Shown here: piece after piece, positions 1 through 9,492 of the stretch
How the letters are laid out: each line of letters opens with the position of its first letter
Position numbering within the stretch: position 1 is the stretch's first letter
DNA from: JAHKLT01 sp046197865
GTDB lineage: Archaea > Methanobacteriota > Methanobacteria > Methanobacteriales > Methanobacteriaceae
Assembly (NCBI RefSeq): GCF_046197865.1
Contig: NZ_CP166990.1
Span: 1,364,001-1,428,000, forward strand
Direction: 5' to 3'
Length of the DNA: 64,000 nucleotides
Notes under the pieces: generated by a model
The model's database searches: none
What the model was told of the DNA's origin: nothing
Seen by the model: only the letters and a program-made list of their open reading frames with translations
Program-made: the position numbers and the translations under genes

Positions 1-885
1 TAAAGGCCCTATTACAAGTGCAATAATTATAAGTTCTCTATGAGGAAATGAATTTATAGCTATAGCTAGAGCTAATGGAGAATTACGTGCAAGTGTAGTT
101 AAAGTTAAGCTAGCATATTCATCATAGCTAAAACTTACTTTCTTAGATACAATATAATCTAAAATAAATATTACTATAAAAAATATAATAAGCGGAATAA
201 ATATTAGAAAAATAGATGAAACATTTTCAAATAACACATTTGCTTCACTTGAAAAGATTATAAAAATAGCTAGTGATAAGAAAATTACTTGAGATTTAGA
301 AAAAAATGAGTCAATTTTATTTTTAATACTTATTTTATTTTTAAATAAAAATTTAATTATAATAGATAATAAAAATGGTAAAATAATAAGTATAAATAGA
401 CTAAATCCTAAATCACTTAAATTAATTGTATTAGAACTTGAGAAGAATAAAATTAAATATATAGGAAGCAAAATAACTTGTAAAATTAAGTTTATTGGTA
501 ATATTGATAAGCTTAAAGATAAATTTCCTTTAGCTATTTTTGTAAATAAAAGATACCAATCAGTACATGGTGTTAAAATAAGCATTACAAAGCCTATCCA
601 AATATCTAAATGATTATATAAAAATATTGATCCTAAAAAGTACCCAAAAATTGGAGTAAAAATAAAATTAATTAAAATACTTGTTTTTGTAAATTTAAAG
701 TTTTTAAAACCATTTTTTAAGTCATTTAATGGTATTTCTAGAAAAACTCCTAAAAGCATTAAAAATAAAAAGAAATTGATTAAAATAGAACTATTATCAC
801 TTATAAAAGCAATATTTGAAAATAATAACCCTAAAATAATACTTGAAAATATTAAAATTGGTTCTATTTTTTCAATACATTCCAT
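1..885 (-). CDS. ACR3/BASS-type (SBF superfamily) membrane transporter, C-terminus cut off by window start
   Basis: Open reading frame from an ATG at 885-883 running without a stop to base 1 (295 codons visible). The translation is almost wholly hydrophobic with about nine membrane helices. A TPCTDWYL-type motif near residues 100-107 follows a helix, resembling the conserved Cys-containing loop of ACR3/bile-acid-sodium-symporter proteins, and polar NSPLALAIA near residue 275 resembles the second half-repeat. The family moves arsenite or organic anions across the cytoplasmic membrane; the substrate here is not predictable. It starts 6 bp after the CitG-like gene ends and is probably its operon partner. 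Family assignment fairly sure, function not. Confidence 0.7.
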   Translation of the reverse strand, partial: MECIEKIEPILIFSSIILGLLFSNIAFISDNSSILINFFLFLMLLGVFLEIPLNDLKNGFKNFKFTKTSILINFIFTPIFGYFLGSIFLYNHLDIWIGFVMLILTPCTDWYLLFTKIAKGNLSLSLSILPINLILQVILLPIYLILFFSSSNTINLSDLGFSLFILIILPFLLSIIIKFLFKNKISIKNKIDSFFSKSQVIFLSLAIFIIFSSEANVLFENVSSIFLIFIPLIIFFIVIFILDYIVSKKVSFSYDEYASLTLTTLARNSPLALAIAINSFPHRELIIIALVIGPL

Positions 886-891
886 AAAAAT

Positions 892-1785
892 CTATTTTTC
901 AAATTCATCTTTTAAATAACTAAGCATTATAGATGCAGCAGTCAAATCAGCAGTTGTTCCAGGATTATATTTTTTTTCAAATAAATAATTATCAAAATCT
1001 TTAATATTTTTATTAAATAAATCATCTGAGCTATTTAAAACTTCTAATGCCATAGCTGAAACCTTCTCTGATATTTCATTTCCATATTTTCTAGAAATTA
1101 AAGTATCTGGAATTTCAGATAAGATAGTTAAAAATGTAGCTAAAGTAGAATTATTTAATGAACTTTCACTTTTTAACTTATGAAAAGTCTTAAAACCAAT
1201 ATTAAACGTAGCTTCCATTTCATGTGTAAGCTCATAAGCTAACTTATCCCAAGAAGATGATATTTCAAGTACATCAAACATTGTTTGATTATTCTTTTTA
1301 AGTTCATTAATTGCATCAGAGCTATTTACATCAAATTCATTTTGAGAACCCATTCCTCCAGCATCAGCAATATTAATAGCTTGATATAAATTAATTGCAT
1401 CATCTAATGTTGTAGCATTTAAAATATCACCAATATTTTTTTGTAGATCATTAAAATTAGAACTGATTGCAGCTGAAGCTGAAATTGGAACTAACATCAT
1501 AATTATTCCAAGATTAGTGTTATTTTGAACCCATTTATCAGTTTCTAAAACTCCATCTAAGATATATTTACCAATATTTATTTTAGATAAATTATCTTTG
1601 TTTTTTCTTGCATTAGATGCAACTGATTTTATAGTTTCTCCAATAGCTATTCCACTTATTAAAAAATCTTCAAAAACCATATCATGAAAATCTCTATTTC
1701 TATGAACATTTCCTGGTTTTGGATGACCGCTGACTTCTAAAGCTGATGCTATTTGAGCTATTTGAGCTATTTTAAAAGCTTCCAT
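892..1785 (-). CDS. CitG/MdcB-like triphosphoribosyl-dephospho-CoA synthase family protein
   Basis: 297 residues with the family motif HPKPGNVHR near residues 21-29, followed by a helical domain containing GGMGSQNEFDV near 142-152. In bacteria CitG makes the prosthetic-group precursor of citrate lyase from ATP and dephospho-CoA. Methanogens of this type have no citrate lyase visible here, so the archaeal homologue probably acts on a related nucleotide or coenzyme substrate; that is inference. It lies 9 bp downstream of hemB and 6 bp upstream of the transporter, suggesting co-transcription. Length is normal for the archaeal family. Confidence 0.75.
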   Translation of the reverse strand: MEAFKIAQIAQIASALEVSGHPKPGNVHRNRDFHDMVFEDFLISGIAIGETIKSVASNARKNKDNLSKINIGKYILDGVLETDKWVQNNTNLGIIMMLVPISASAAISSNFNDLQKNIGDILNATTLDDAINLYQAINIADAGGMGSQNEFDVNSSDAINELKKNNQTMFDVLEISSSWDKLAYELTHEMEATFNIGFKTFHKLKSESSLNNSTLATFLTILSEIPDTLISRKYGNEISEKVSAMALEVLNSSDDLFNKNIKDFDNYLFEKKYNPGTTADLTAASIMLSYLKDEFEK

Positions 1786-1794
1786 TAAATCACC

Positions 1795-2784
1795 TTAAAT
1801 TTTATCAATAATTTTAGATGCAAAATTTGTAATAATTAAATCAGCTCCTGCTCTTTTAATTGAAAGTAAACTTTCAAAAATTGCATCTTCTGTTAAATAT
1901 CCACTAGCTATAGCTGCCATTATCATAGAATATTCTCCGCTAACATTATATGCAACAAGAGGTAAGTTAAAATTATAATCAACTAGCTTTATAATATCTA
2001 AAAATGCTAAAGCTGGTTTAACCATTAAAAAATCTGCTCCCTCTATAATATCTGCTTCACATTCACGAAGAGCTTCTTTAGTATTAGCTGGATCCATTTG
2101 ATAAGATTTTCTGTTTCCATCTCCTGGACTAGAACATGCTGCATCTCTAAAAGGTTCATAAAAAGCAGATGCATATTTTACAGAGTATGACATTATTGAA
2201 ACATCCTTAAAGTTATTATCATCTAAAACATCTCTTATAACACCAACTCTTCCATCCATCATATCAGATGGTGCTACAATATCAACACCAGCTTCTGCAT
2301 GAGATAATGCCATTTGAGCTAAATAATCTAATGATTCATCATTTAAAACTTCAATATTATCATCATATTCTGTATTTTCATTAATAATACCACAATGCCC
2401 ATGAGAAGTGTATTGACAAAGACACACATCACTAATTACAACTAAATTTGTTTCTTCTTTTAATTTTTTAATAGCTTTTTGGACAATTCCATCTTTTAAT
2501 CTTGAAGGTGAAGCTATTTCGTCTTTTAAAGATGAACTTGGAATACCAAAAACAATAATAGATTTTAAACCTTTACTTTCTAGTTTTTTTGCAAATTCAA
2601 CACCTGCATCAAGAGAATATCTATACTCATCAGGCATGCTCATGATTTCTTCTCTATCTTCTTTTAAATCTTCTTTGAAAAAAATTGGATAAATTAAATC
2701 TTCTTTATTTAATTTTGTTTCTTTGACAATTTCTCTTATTTTAGAGTTTTTTCTAAGTCTTCTAAGTCTTGTAGTTGGAAACAT
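1795..2784 (-). CDS. hemB: porphobilinogen synthase (delta-aminolevulinate dehydratase)
   Basis: 329 residues, full length. HemB condenses two 5-aminolevulinate molecules to porphobilinogen, the first common step toward sirohaem, cobamides and coenzyme F430. The N-terminus FPTTRLRRLR is typical. A cysteine-rich DVCLCQYTSHGHCG segment (about residues 119-132) is the zinc-binding active-site type, and the two catalytic lysines lie in SVKYASAFYEPFRDAA and MVKPALAFLD. Only 4 bp separate it from the upstream glycosylase gene and 9 bp from the CitG-like gene, so it is mid-operon. cbiD at 59.4 kb belongs to the same wider pathway. Confidence 0.96.
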   Translation of the reverse strand: MFPTTRLRRLRKNSKIREIVKETKLNKEDLIYPIFFKEDLKEDREEIMSMPDEYRYSLDAGVEFAKKLESKGLKSIIVFGIPSSSLKDEIASPSRLKDGIVQKAIKKLKEETNLVVISDVCLCQYTSHGHCGIINENTEYDDNIEVLNDESLDYLAQMALSHAEAGVDIVAPSDMMDGRVGVIRDVLDDNNFKDVSIMSYSVKYASAFYEPFRDAACSSPGDGNRKSYQMDPANTKEALRECEADIIEGADFLMVKPALAFLDIIKLVDYNFNLPLVAYNVSGEYSMIMAAIASGYLTEDAIFESLLSIKRAGADLIITNFASKIIDKI

Positions 2785-2788
2785 TTAA

Positions 2789-3505
2789 TCACCGTTTAAA
2801 TTCTTTTAATAACTTATCATTAATTCCATATGGTTTTTTTGAATAATACCTTTTTCCATGTTCAACAATTAATGCATGATATTCTTGAAAATCTTGAAAA
2901 TCTCCATTAAAATTATCTTCAAATAAATTTTTAATTTTTAAATAGCTATCTTTTTCATTTAAGATGCCTAAATATGAAAACATTCGTTTTGTATATGCAT
3001 CTACAACAAATTGCTTTTCTTTATAAGCATATAATAAAATTGTATCTGCAGTTTCATCACCTACCCCTTTAACTTCTAATATTTCACTTCTTGAAGGAGT
3101 TTTTCCATTTAATTTTATTAAAAAATTAGAAATATTTACAAGATAATTAAATTTTTGATTATAATAACCTGAAGGTTTAATAGCTTCTTTAAATTTATCT
3201 ACATTAGAATCTGCAAAATCAAGTAAACTTTTAGGCGTAAATTCAATTAATTCATTTAAATTTAAGAGTGCCTTTTCAACAGATGTCCAAGAAGTATTTT
3301 GAGTTAAAATTGAACCCATAATAATTTCAAATCGTTCTATCTCATTTCTTGGAAATTCATAATTTCCTTGATTATATCCTTGAATTGAGCCAGTTTTAGT
3401 GTAATTTTTACCATCAAATTCTATATGTGGCCACCATCCTTGAGGAGAATAAGTATTTATTAGTTTTTTAAAAATTAAATTAATATCTTCTTGAACTTTA
3501 TCCAT
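2789..3505 (-). CDS. HhH-GPD DNA glycosylase, MagIII-like, probably monofunctional
   Basis: 238 residues of the endonuclease III superfamily. The helix-hairpin-helix is VKGVGDETADTILLYAY (about residues 143-159) and the catalytic aspartate lies in VVDAYTKR just after. The lysine that gives true endonuclease III its lyase activity (GVGRKTAN) is glutamate here (GVGDETAD), and the C-terminal four-cysteine iron-sulfur loop is absent. Both features match MagIII-type 3-methyladenine glycosylases, so a base-excision enzyme without AP-lyase activity is expected. First gene of the minus-strand operon; the classical Nth paralogue is at 14.6-15.3 kb. Confidence 0.82.
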   Translation of the reverse strand: MDKVQEDINLIFKKLINTYSPQGWWPHIEFDGKNYTKTGSIQGYNQGNYEFPRNEIERFEIIMGSILTQNTSWTSVEKALLNLNELIEFTPKSLLDFADSNVDKFKEAIKPSGYYNQKFNYLVNISNFLIKLNGKTPSRSEILEVKGVGDETADTILLYAYKEKQFVVDAYTKRMFSYLGILNEKDSYLKIKNLFEDNFNGDFQDFQEYHALIVEHGKRYYSKKPYGINDKLLKEFKR

Positions 3506-3545
3506 AAAATCACAAAAAATAATTATTATACTAAATTATTAAGTT

Positions 3546-3568
3546 CAATATATAAATATTTATATAAA
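3546..3568. promoter_or_regulatory. divergent promoter region between the glycosylase operon and aroC
   Basis: Two overlapping archaeal TATA-like boxes lie in the 95-bp divergent gap: TTTATATAAA at 3559-3568 facing aroC, 33 bp before its ATG, and a similar box at about 3548-3557 on the opposite strand, about 43 bp before the glycosylase ATG. The aroC leader would be only about ten bases and has only a weak AAGTGA in front of the start. Boxes are seen; start sites are inferred. Confidence 0.5.
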
Positions 3569-3600
3569 CTTTTAAATTTAAATTATATTTAAGTGAAAAT

Positions 3601-4689
3601 ATGACAAACACAACAGGGAAAATTTTTAAAGTTACAAGTTTTGGAGCAAGTCATGGAAAAGCTATTGGAGCAGTAGTTGATGGTTGTCCTGCTAATTTAG
3701 AATTATCTAAAGAAGACATTCAAAAAGAATTAGATAAAAGAAAACCAGGTACAAGTAATCTTACAAGTCCTAGAAAAGAAGAAGATGAAGTAGAAATTTT
3801 ATCAGGAATTTTTAATAGTAAAACAGATGGAACACCAATTACAGCAATTGTATTTAATAAAGATCAACACTCAAAAGATTATTCTGCTTTAAAAAATACT
3901 CCAAGACCTTCACATGGAGATTATGGTTGGATAGAAAAGTATGGAAACTATGATTATAATGGAGGAGGTCGTGGGAGTGGTAGAATTACTATTGGTCATG
4001 TTATAGGTGGAGCAATAGCTAAAAAATTACTTAAAACACAAAATATAAAAATAATTTCCCATGTTAAACAAATAGGAGATATTATAGCTCCTGATAATGA
4101 TTTTAAAATAATTGAAGAAAATATTTCAAAAAATCCTGTAAGGTGCGGTGATTTAGATACTTCTAAAGAGATGGAAGAACTAATTTTAAAAACAAAACAA
4201 AATAATGATTCCATCGGAGGAGTTGTTGAGACTATAGCTATTAATATTCCACCAGGTTTAGGAGAACCTGTTTTTGGAAAATTAGATGCTGATTTAGCAC
4301 AAATTTTAATGGGAATAGGCTCTGTAAAAGGTGTTGAAATAGGTTTAGGCTTCGAAATATCTAATAAACTAGCTAGTGAATCTAATGATGAGATGATTAT
4401 AGAAAATAATAAAATTAAAACTTCATCTAATAATAGTGGAGGAATTGTTGGAGGCATAAGTAATGGTATGCCGATTGTATCAAGAATTGCTGTTAAAGCT
4501 ACTCCATCAATTAGTAAAACTCAAAATACAATAGATTTAGAAAAAAAAGAAAATTGTAAAATAAAAATAGAAGGTCGTCATGATCCTTGTATTTGTCCAA
4601 GAATCACATCAGTTGCAGAATCATCTACAGCAATTGTACTTGCAGATCATATCCTACGTTCAGGATATATAAATCCTAATAAATTATAA
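3601..4689 (+). CDS. aroC: chorismate synthase
   Basis: 362 residues, full length. AroC converts EPSP to chorismate with reduced FMN as cofactor, the last step of the shikimate pathway. Visible signatures are SFGASHGKAIG at the N-terminus, GGGRGSGRITIGHVIGGAIAKKLL near residues 121-144 (split here only for naming: GGGRGSGR then HVIGGAIA), and GRHDPCICPR near 324-333. It is transcribed alone and its stop is 3 bp from the convergent MBL gene. Other pathway genes in the window are aroA (15.3 kb), aroK (47.3 kb) and aroQ (44.7 kb), so the pathway is dispersed. Confidence 0.97.
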   Translation: MTNTTGKIFKVTSFGASHGKAIGAVVDGCPANLELSKEDIQKELDKRKPGTSNLTSPRKEEDEVEILSGIFNSKTDGTPITAIVFNKDQHSKDYSALKNTPRPSHGDYGWIEKYGNYDYNGGGRGSGRITIGHVIGGAIAKKLLKTQNIKIISHVKQIGDIIAPDNDFKIIEENISKNPVRCGDLDTSKEMEELILKTKQNNDSIGGVVETIAINIPPGLGEPVFGKLDADLAQILMGIGSVKGVEIGLGFEISNKLASESNDEMIIENNKIKTSSNNSGGIVGGISNGMPIVSRIAVKATPSISKTQNTIDLEKKENCKIKIEGRHDPCICPRITSVAESSTAIVLADHILRSGYINPNKL

Positions 4690-4692
4690 TAG

Positions 4693-5610
4693 CTATCTTC
4701 CATAGAAATCTCTAGTATAACTTATTAATTTATCACTATTTTCTCTTTTATTAATTACATTTCCGGAATCTACAGTTTCTGCGTTTCTAAAAGACCTTGC
4801 AACATTATCTTTAAGTGAAATAAACTTTGATTTTGCAGGATCATTCATATTAATATCTAAGGACATTCCATCAAAAGCAGCTATTGTTTTAACACCAGTT
4901 CTACTTAGTACATTTTTTGCCTCAAGAATTGGATTTGCATTTAACATTTTAAGACCGAAATGAGTCATAATAGCTAAATCTGGTTTAACTTCTTCAATTA
5001 ATTCTGCAAATTTATCAGAACACATATGTCCTTTAATAGATTTGGAGCCTGGTCTAATTACACTAGCTATTAAAATATTAGCATTTTTATGATAATGAGC
5101 TAATTTATCAAAGTATTTTGTATCAGCAGTATATGATAATCTAAAATCATCATGTTCCATTTGAAAGCCAACACAAGTGGGATCTCCATGAACTGTTTTT
5201 GTACCTTTAATAGTCATATTATCCAATACTTTAGATTTATTTGGACCTAATATCAGATTTTCAGAATTGGATTTATGATAACTAGAAATACAAGGACCCC
5301 ATTCTTTAAATCCTTCAAAAACACTTCTACTACCCATTATAATTCCATTTTCTTTAGTCATTCCTCGAGTCATAGACTCAATTAATACTTCACTATCAGT
5401 ATAATGATCAGTATGTGCATGAGATACAAAAATACCATCTAATCTTTTTGGATCTACTCCAAATTGATAAGAACGAACTAATGCACCTGGTCCTGGATCA
5501 ATATGATAATTTTTACCATTAAAATCATCTATTCTAAAACCACCAGTCATTCTTCGCTGACTAATAGTTGCAAACCTTCCCCCACCTGTTCCTAAAAACG
5601 TTATTCTCAT
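4693..5610 (-). CDS. metallo-beta-lactamase fold metal-dependent hydrolase
   Basis: 305 residues. The N-terminal LGTGGGRF and the metal motif SHAHTDHYTD (about residues 63-72) define an MBL-fold hydrolase; further ligands are likely in KTVHGDPTC, YTADTKYFD and MTHFGLKM. The layout resembles RNase Z/phosphodiesterase-like archaeal members, but no specific substrate can be named. It is convergent with aroC and follows the DUF2121-like gene by 61 bp. Length is in the usual range, and all metal-ligand positions that I can identify are present. Confidence 0.85.
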   Translation of the reverse strand: MRITFLGTGGGRFATISQRRMTGGFRIDDFNGKNYHIDPGPGALVRSYQFGVDPKRLDGIFVSHAHTDHYTDSEVLIESMTRGMTKENGIIMGSRSVFEGFKEWGPCISSYHKSNSENLILGPNKSKVLDNMTIKGTKTVHGDPTCVGFQMEHDDFRLSYTADTKYFDKLAHYHKNANILIASVIRPGSKSIKGHMCSDKFAELIEEVKPDLAIMTHFGLKMLNANPILEAKNVLSRTGVKTIAAFDGMSLDINMNDPAKSKFISLKDNVARSFRNAETVDSGNVINKRENSDKLISYTRDFYGR

Positions 5611-5671
5611 TTAAATGCCTTCTTCTGCGGCAGTAAATTATTGTTTTAAGTTATGAAGCTATTATGTATTA

Positions 5672-6595
5672 TTATAAATTACATAAAATAATATCACACA
5701 TAAGATTAGATTTATTTTTTTCTAAACATAACTTCTCATTTTCAATAACTACCTTATCACCTATATTTATTTCATCTTCTTTTTCACTAATCATTACTAC
5801 TTCATCTTTAGGTTTAGCTAGCTGTTTCCAATTCCCATTAAAAGCTTGAACATCTTCATTTAAAACAACTTTAAGCATGTTGTTATCAATTTCAACAACT
5901 TCACCGATTTCCCCTTCATCTATAATTTTTGATGCTAATTCAATAGTTTTTTTATTTTCTAAAAGATCTTCTTCAAGTTTTTGCCTGAATTTAGAAAGTA
6001 ATTTAATATCTCTATCAACAATCTCATCTAAATATTTTTGTGCTGATTGTGAATCCATACTAGGGTTTTTAATAAAAACATCAAAATTTTTACCTACAGA
6101 AGGTGTTTGATTAGCTACTTCTTCTAAAATTTCTTCAAATATATCTCCCATGAATTTTAAGCTGATGGATGGTTTCCATTTTTGGCTGATTAGTTTTTCC
6201 GCTAGTGTTTTACTGTATTTATTTCCAAATAGTACAATTGCCTTTTCATGTTTGTTTCTAGAAACTATTTCAGATCCTACTAATTCTACAATCTGATATC
6301 CCATAGTAGTTCCATAAATTCTTTTTCTTTTAACTTCAAAAGATCCTTTAGAACTTACTTCTCCTACAATAGCATCTTCAATAGTTCTTAGTTTATTTGC
6401 ATCATCAGTAATTTTAATGGCTACTTTAAATTCATTAGCTCTTTTGTGAAGCTCTTCATCAGAAGATATCCTACCAGAATATATTTCTTCTTCAAGAGAA
6501 TTCCTATTTTCTTCACTGCCGAAATAAGCTATTCTCCTTTTATCACTAGCCATTACACATCCTTTTTTACCGACGTATGCAATTATTAAACTCAT
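5672..6595 (-). CDS. conserved archaeal protein, DUF2121-like
   Basis: 307 residues of unknown function. The first 30 residues (SLIIAYVGKKGCVMASDKRR) look like the start of an Ntn-hydrolase/proteasome-like strand pair, as in the archaeal DUF2121 group, which I recall rather than can test. The C-terminal half from about residue 200 is charged and includes a helical stretch (RQKLEEDLLENKKTIELASKII), then a small beta-rich tail ending in cysteines. The start is preceded by AGGTTGATTTA spacing. The gene is the first of a possible pair with the MBL hydrolase. Confidence 0.55.
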   Translation of the reverse strand: MSLIIAYVGKKGCVMASDKRRIAYFGSEENRNSLEEEIYSGRISSDEELHKRANEFKVAIKITDDANKLRTIEDAIVGEVSSKGSFEVKRKRIYGTTMGYQIVELVGSEIVSRNKHEKAIVLFGNKYSKTLAEKLISQKWKPSISLKFMGDIFEEILEEVANQTPSVGKNFDVFIKNPSMDSQSAQKYLDEIVDRDIKLLSKFRQKLEEDLLENKKTIELASKIIDEGEIGEVVEIDNNMLKVVLNEDVQAFNGNWKQLAKPKDEVVMISEKEDEINIGDKVVIENEKLCLEKNKSNLMCDIILCNL

Positions 6596-7055
6596 TAAAT
6601 CAACCTAAAAACTTAAAAAAAATTCATAAGAATTTGCTTAACTAAATTATTATTTAGTAATAAAAGTTATATTAAAAAAAGTATTTAAGTTTTTTGATGA
6701 ATAAACAAACATGAAAAAATTATTTAAAAAAAGTAAAAAAATAAAAAAAAATGAGTAAAATAGCTATAATAATAAATCACTGATTATTTTTAAAATTAAA
6801 ATATTTTTCTCAAAAACACAAGATTTCTAACTTGAAATGTTCTAATAGATTTCTGAAAAACTTAGATAATACACTTATTTTTATAAACAAAACACTATTT
6901 ATTCAAGTAATTTTAAAAAAATTCTAGAATATTTTTAATTTATAATATTAAATAGTTTTATATATTAATAAATATTAAATTTAGTTAAAAATAAAATTGT
7001 AATTATTTATCATTATAAATAAATAATTATAAAACAATAATGGAGAAGAATAATT
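6596..7055. other. 460-bp divergent intergenic region with acd promoter
   Basis: Extremely A+T-rich DNA between the DUF2121-like gene and acd. I see no gene beyond a 15-codon ATG-led ORF at about 6711 (mostly lysine codons) that I do not trust. A TATA-like TTTTATATATTA at 6956-6967 fits an acd promoter with a leader of about 65-70 bases, and GGAGAAG sits 8-14 bp before the acd ATG. One copy of the AATAGCTAT-type palindrome lies at about 6770. Confidence 0.5.
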
Positions 7056-9152
7056 ATGAATCTCGATAAGATGTTTAAACCTGATTCAGTCGTTGTTATT
7101 GGCGCTTCTAATCAGAAAGGTAAAATTGGATATATTGTTATTGATAATCTTGTATCTGATGGATATAAAGGTAAAATATACCCTGTGAATCCAAAATCTG
7201 ATGAAATTCAAGGAATTAAAGCATTTAAAAATGTTAAAGATATTCCTGAAAAAGCTGATTTAGCAGTTATGTGTATTCCTGCTGCATTCGTAAATGAAGC
7301 TATCAAAGAATGTGGAGAAATGGGAATTGAAAATATGGTTATTATTACTGCAGGATTTAAAGAAGTCGGTGGTAAAGGAATTGAAATGGAAGAGGAAATG
7401 AAAGCTCTTGCAAAAGAATATGGAATTAGTATTATTGGACCTAATAGTTTAGGTACAACAGATTCACACACTCCATTAAACTCATCATTCTCACAAAATA
7501 TGCCTCCAGAAGGTAATGTTGCTTTCTTATCACAAAGTGGAGCAATGATGGTAGCTATTATTGATTGGAGTTTAACTTCAGGAATTGGCTTTAGTAAATC
7601 CATTAGTCTTGGAAATAAAGCTGGTGTTCCAGAACTTGAACTTATGAAATATTTAGCAGATGATCCTGAAACTTCAGTTGTAATTTGTTATTTAGAATCA
7701 ATTACTGAAGATGATGATTTCATAGATTCAATGCGTGAAGTTTCAGCTAAAAAACCGTTAATTATTCTTAAATCTGGATCAAGTTCTGCAGGTGCTGCAG
7801 CAGCATCTTCACATACTGGTGCATTAGCTGGAAGTGACTTAGGTTTTGAAACTGCATTTGAACAAGCAGGCATCATTCGTGCTGAGACTATGAGAGAATT
7901 ATTTGATTATGGTTTAGGTTTCTCAAAAGCACCTCTTCCAAAAGGAGATAAAATAGCTATTATCACCAATGCTGGTGGTGGAGGAGTAGTAACTGTAGAT
8001 GCTATTGAAAAAGCAGGCTTAGATTTAGTAGAATTTGATGATGAAACAAAAGCTAAATTGAAAAGTGTTTTACCTGATGAAAGTAGTGTTGAAAACCCTA
8101 TTGATGTAATTGGAGATGCACCTGCATCAAGATTTGAAGCAACATTAGATATTGTTTTAGAAACTGATGATGTAGACAGTTTAATTGTTATGGTTTGTCC
8201 AACAGCATCTGCTCAACCATATGAAACAGCTGAAGCAGTATTAGAAGCTAAAAAAGGTTTCGATAAACCTATTATTGTTGTTAATATGGGTGGTCCTTCA
8301 TTTGAAAAAGCAAATAAATTATTAAATGATAATGGTGTTCCATCATATGTTTTCCCTGAAACTGCAGTAGATGTCTTACAAGCAATGACTAAATATTCTA
8401 ATGTTTTAGAGAGAAATTACAACAACTGTGTTGATAATATTTCTGATGTTGATAAAAATAAAGTTGCAGAAATATTTAAGAAAGTTAAATCAGAAGGTAG
8501 AGATGCATTACTTGGTAGTGAAGCATATGCAGTTGCAGAAGCATATGGAATATCAGCTGCTCCAATTAAACTTGCAACAACTCCTGAAGAAGCAGGCAAA
8601 CTTGCAGAAGAAATGGAATTCCCAGTTGTTCTTAAAATTGCATCTGATAAAATTTTACACAAATCAGATATTGGTGGTGTAAAAGTAGGTATTGAATCAT
8701 CAGAAGATGCAGAGAAAACCTTTAATGAAATTATGGAAAATGCTAAAATAGCTCATCCTGATATTACACCTGATGGTGTAGAAGTTCAAAAAATGATGCC
8801 TACTGGACAAGAAGTTCTTGTTGGTATGATTAGAGATGAACAGTTCGGACCAATGATTGCATTTGGTATGGGTGGAATCTATGTAAATCTTATTGAAGAT
8901 GCAGCATTTAAACTTGCTAAAGGATTAACATGTGATGAAGTCGATGAACAAATCGAATCCACAAAAGTAGCTACTTTACTTAAAGGTTACAGAGGAGAAG
9001 CTCCATGTGACATAGATGAAGTAAAAGAAGCTATTAAAAGAGTAGCTAAATTAAGCTTAGACTTCCCTGAAATATCTGAATTAGATATTAACCCAATATT
9101 TGTCTATGAAAAAGGATCAAGTGCTCTTGATGTAAAAATTACTTTAGACTAA
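7056..9152 (+). CDS. acd: ADP-forming acetate/acyl-CoA synthetase, fused alpha-beta
   Basis: 698 residues. NDP-forming acyl-CoA synthetases interconvert acyl-CoA plus ADP and phosphate with acid plus ATP and CoA. Order seen: CoA-binding domain (VVIGASNQKGKIGYIV, residues 12-27), ligase domain with SGAMM near 163, a second ligase domain containing the likely phospho-histidine in ASSHTGALAGSD (about 251-262), then an ATP-grasp domain from about residue 470 with VLKIASDKILHKSDIGG. Alpha and beta parts are one chain. In a methanogen it probably activates acetate or other short acids for assimilation, or recovers ATP; direction is not shown by sequence. Transcribed alone, with a clear terminator. 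Confidence 0.92.
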   Translation: MNLDKMFKPDSVVVIGASNQKGKIGYIVIDNLVSDGYKGKIYPVNPKSDEIQGIKAFKNVKDIPEKADLAVMCIPAAFVNEAIKECGEMGIENMVIITAGFKEVGGKGIEMEEEMKALAKEYGISIIGPNSLGTTDSHTPLNSSFSQNMPPEGNVAFLSQSGAMMVAIIDWSLTSGIGFSKSISLGNKAGVPELELMKYLADDPETSVVICYLESITEDDDFIDSMREVSAKKPLIILKSGSSSAGAAAASSHTGALAGSDLGFETAFEQAGIIRAETMRELFDYGLGFSKAPLPKGDKIAIITNAGGGGVVTVDAIEKAGLDLVEFDDETKAKLKSVLPDESSVENPIDVIGDAPASRFEATLDIVLETDDVDSLIVMVCPTASAQPYETAEAVLEAKKGFDKPIIVVNMGGPSFEKANKLLNDNGVPSYVFPETAVDVLQAMTKYSNVLERNYNNCVDNISDVDKNKVAEIFKKVKSEGRDALLGSEAYAVAEAYGISAAPIKLATTPEEAGKLAEEMEFPVVLKIASDKILHKSDIGGVKVGIESSEDAEKTFNEIMENAKIAHPDITPDGVEVQKMMPTGQEVLVGMIRDEQFGPMIAFGMGGIYVNLIEDAAFKLAKGLTCDEVDEQIESTKVATLLKGYRGEAPCDIDEVKEAIKRVAKLSLDFPEISELDINPIFVYEKGSSALDVKITLD

Positions 9153-9156
9153 AAAT

Positions 9157-9190
9157 AGGAATTTATATTCCTTTCTTTTTTTATTTTTTT
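9157..9190 (+). terminator. intrinsic-type terminator after acd
   Basis: Inverted repeat AGGAATTTATATTCCT at 9157-9172, directly followed by a T-rich tract to about 9190. It begins 5 bp after the acd stop codon. Confidence 0.7.
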
Positions 9191-9256
9191 AAATTTTTTT
9201 AAAATTTCCAAATTGTAACTTATTTTAAAATTTTAGCATTTAATATCTTATTTTAA

Positions 9257-9484
9257 GCAATTTACTATGATTTCAATACAGATAAAAAATTATATGAACT
9301 TGAAAATATTTTAGATAATTCATTTATTAGAATATCCAAATCATCAATAGTTAATATAAATAAAATTAATTACATTGCACCATCATTTAAAGGAATAATG
9401 TTTATATCTTTAAAAAATGGTTTAAAAGATAATATTTCAAGAAATTATTTACCTGAATTTAAAATTAGATTAAGATTAAAATAG
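9257..9484 (+). pseudogene. remnant of a LytTR-type DNA-binding response regulator
   Basis: Reading frame with no start codon, opened by an in-frame TAA at 9254-9256 and closed by TAG at 9482-9484. The 75 codons give a good LytTR C-terminal domain: KLYELENILDNS, then FIRISKSSIVNINKIN, then FKGIMFISLKNG and ISRNYLPEFK. A normal LytTR protein has at least 70 more residues before this, and nothing recognisable lies between the acd terminator and 9254. The first in-frame ATG lies past the middle of the domain, so this is a truncated, dead gene. It sits 8 bp upstream of a DUF3021 gene, its usual partner in Firmicutes. Confidence 0.75.
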
Positions 9485-9492
9485 GTGATAAA

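Noticed and set aside
3996..4457. 153-codon minus-strand ORF inside aroC
   Set aside because: Antisense shadow of a fully conserved enzyme, without start signals.
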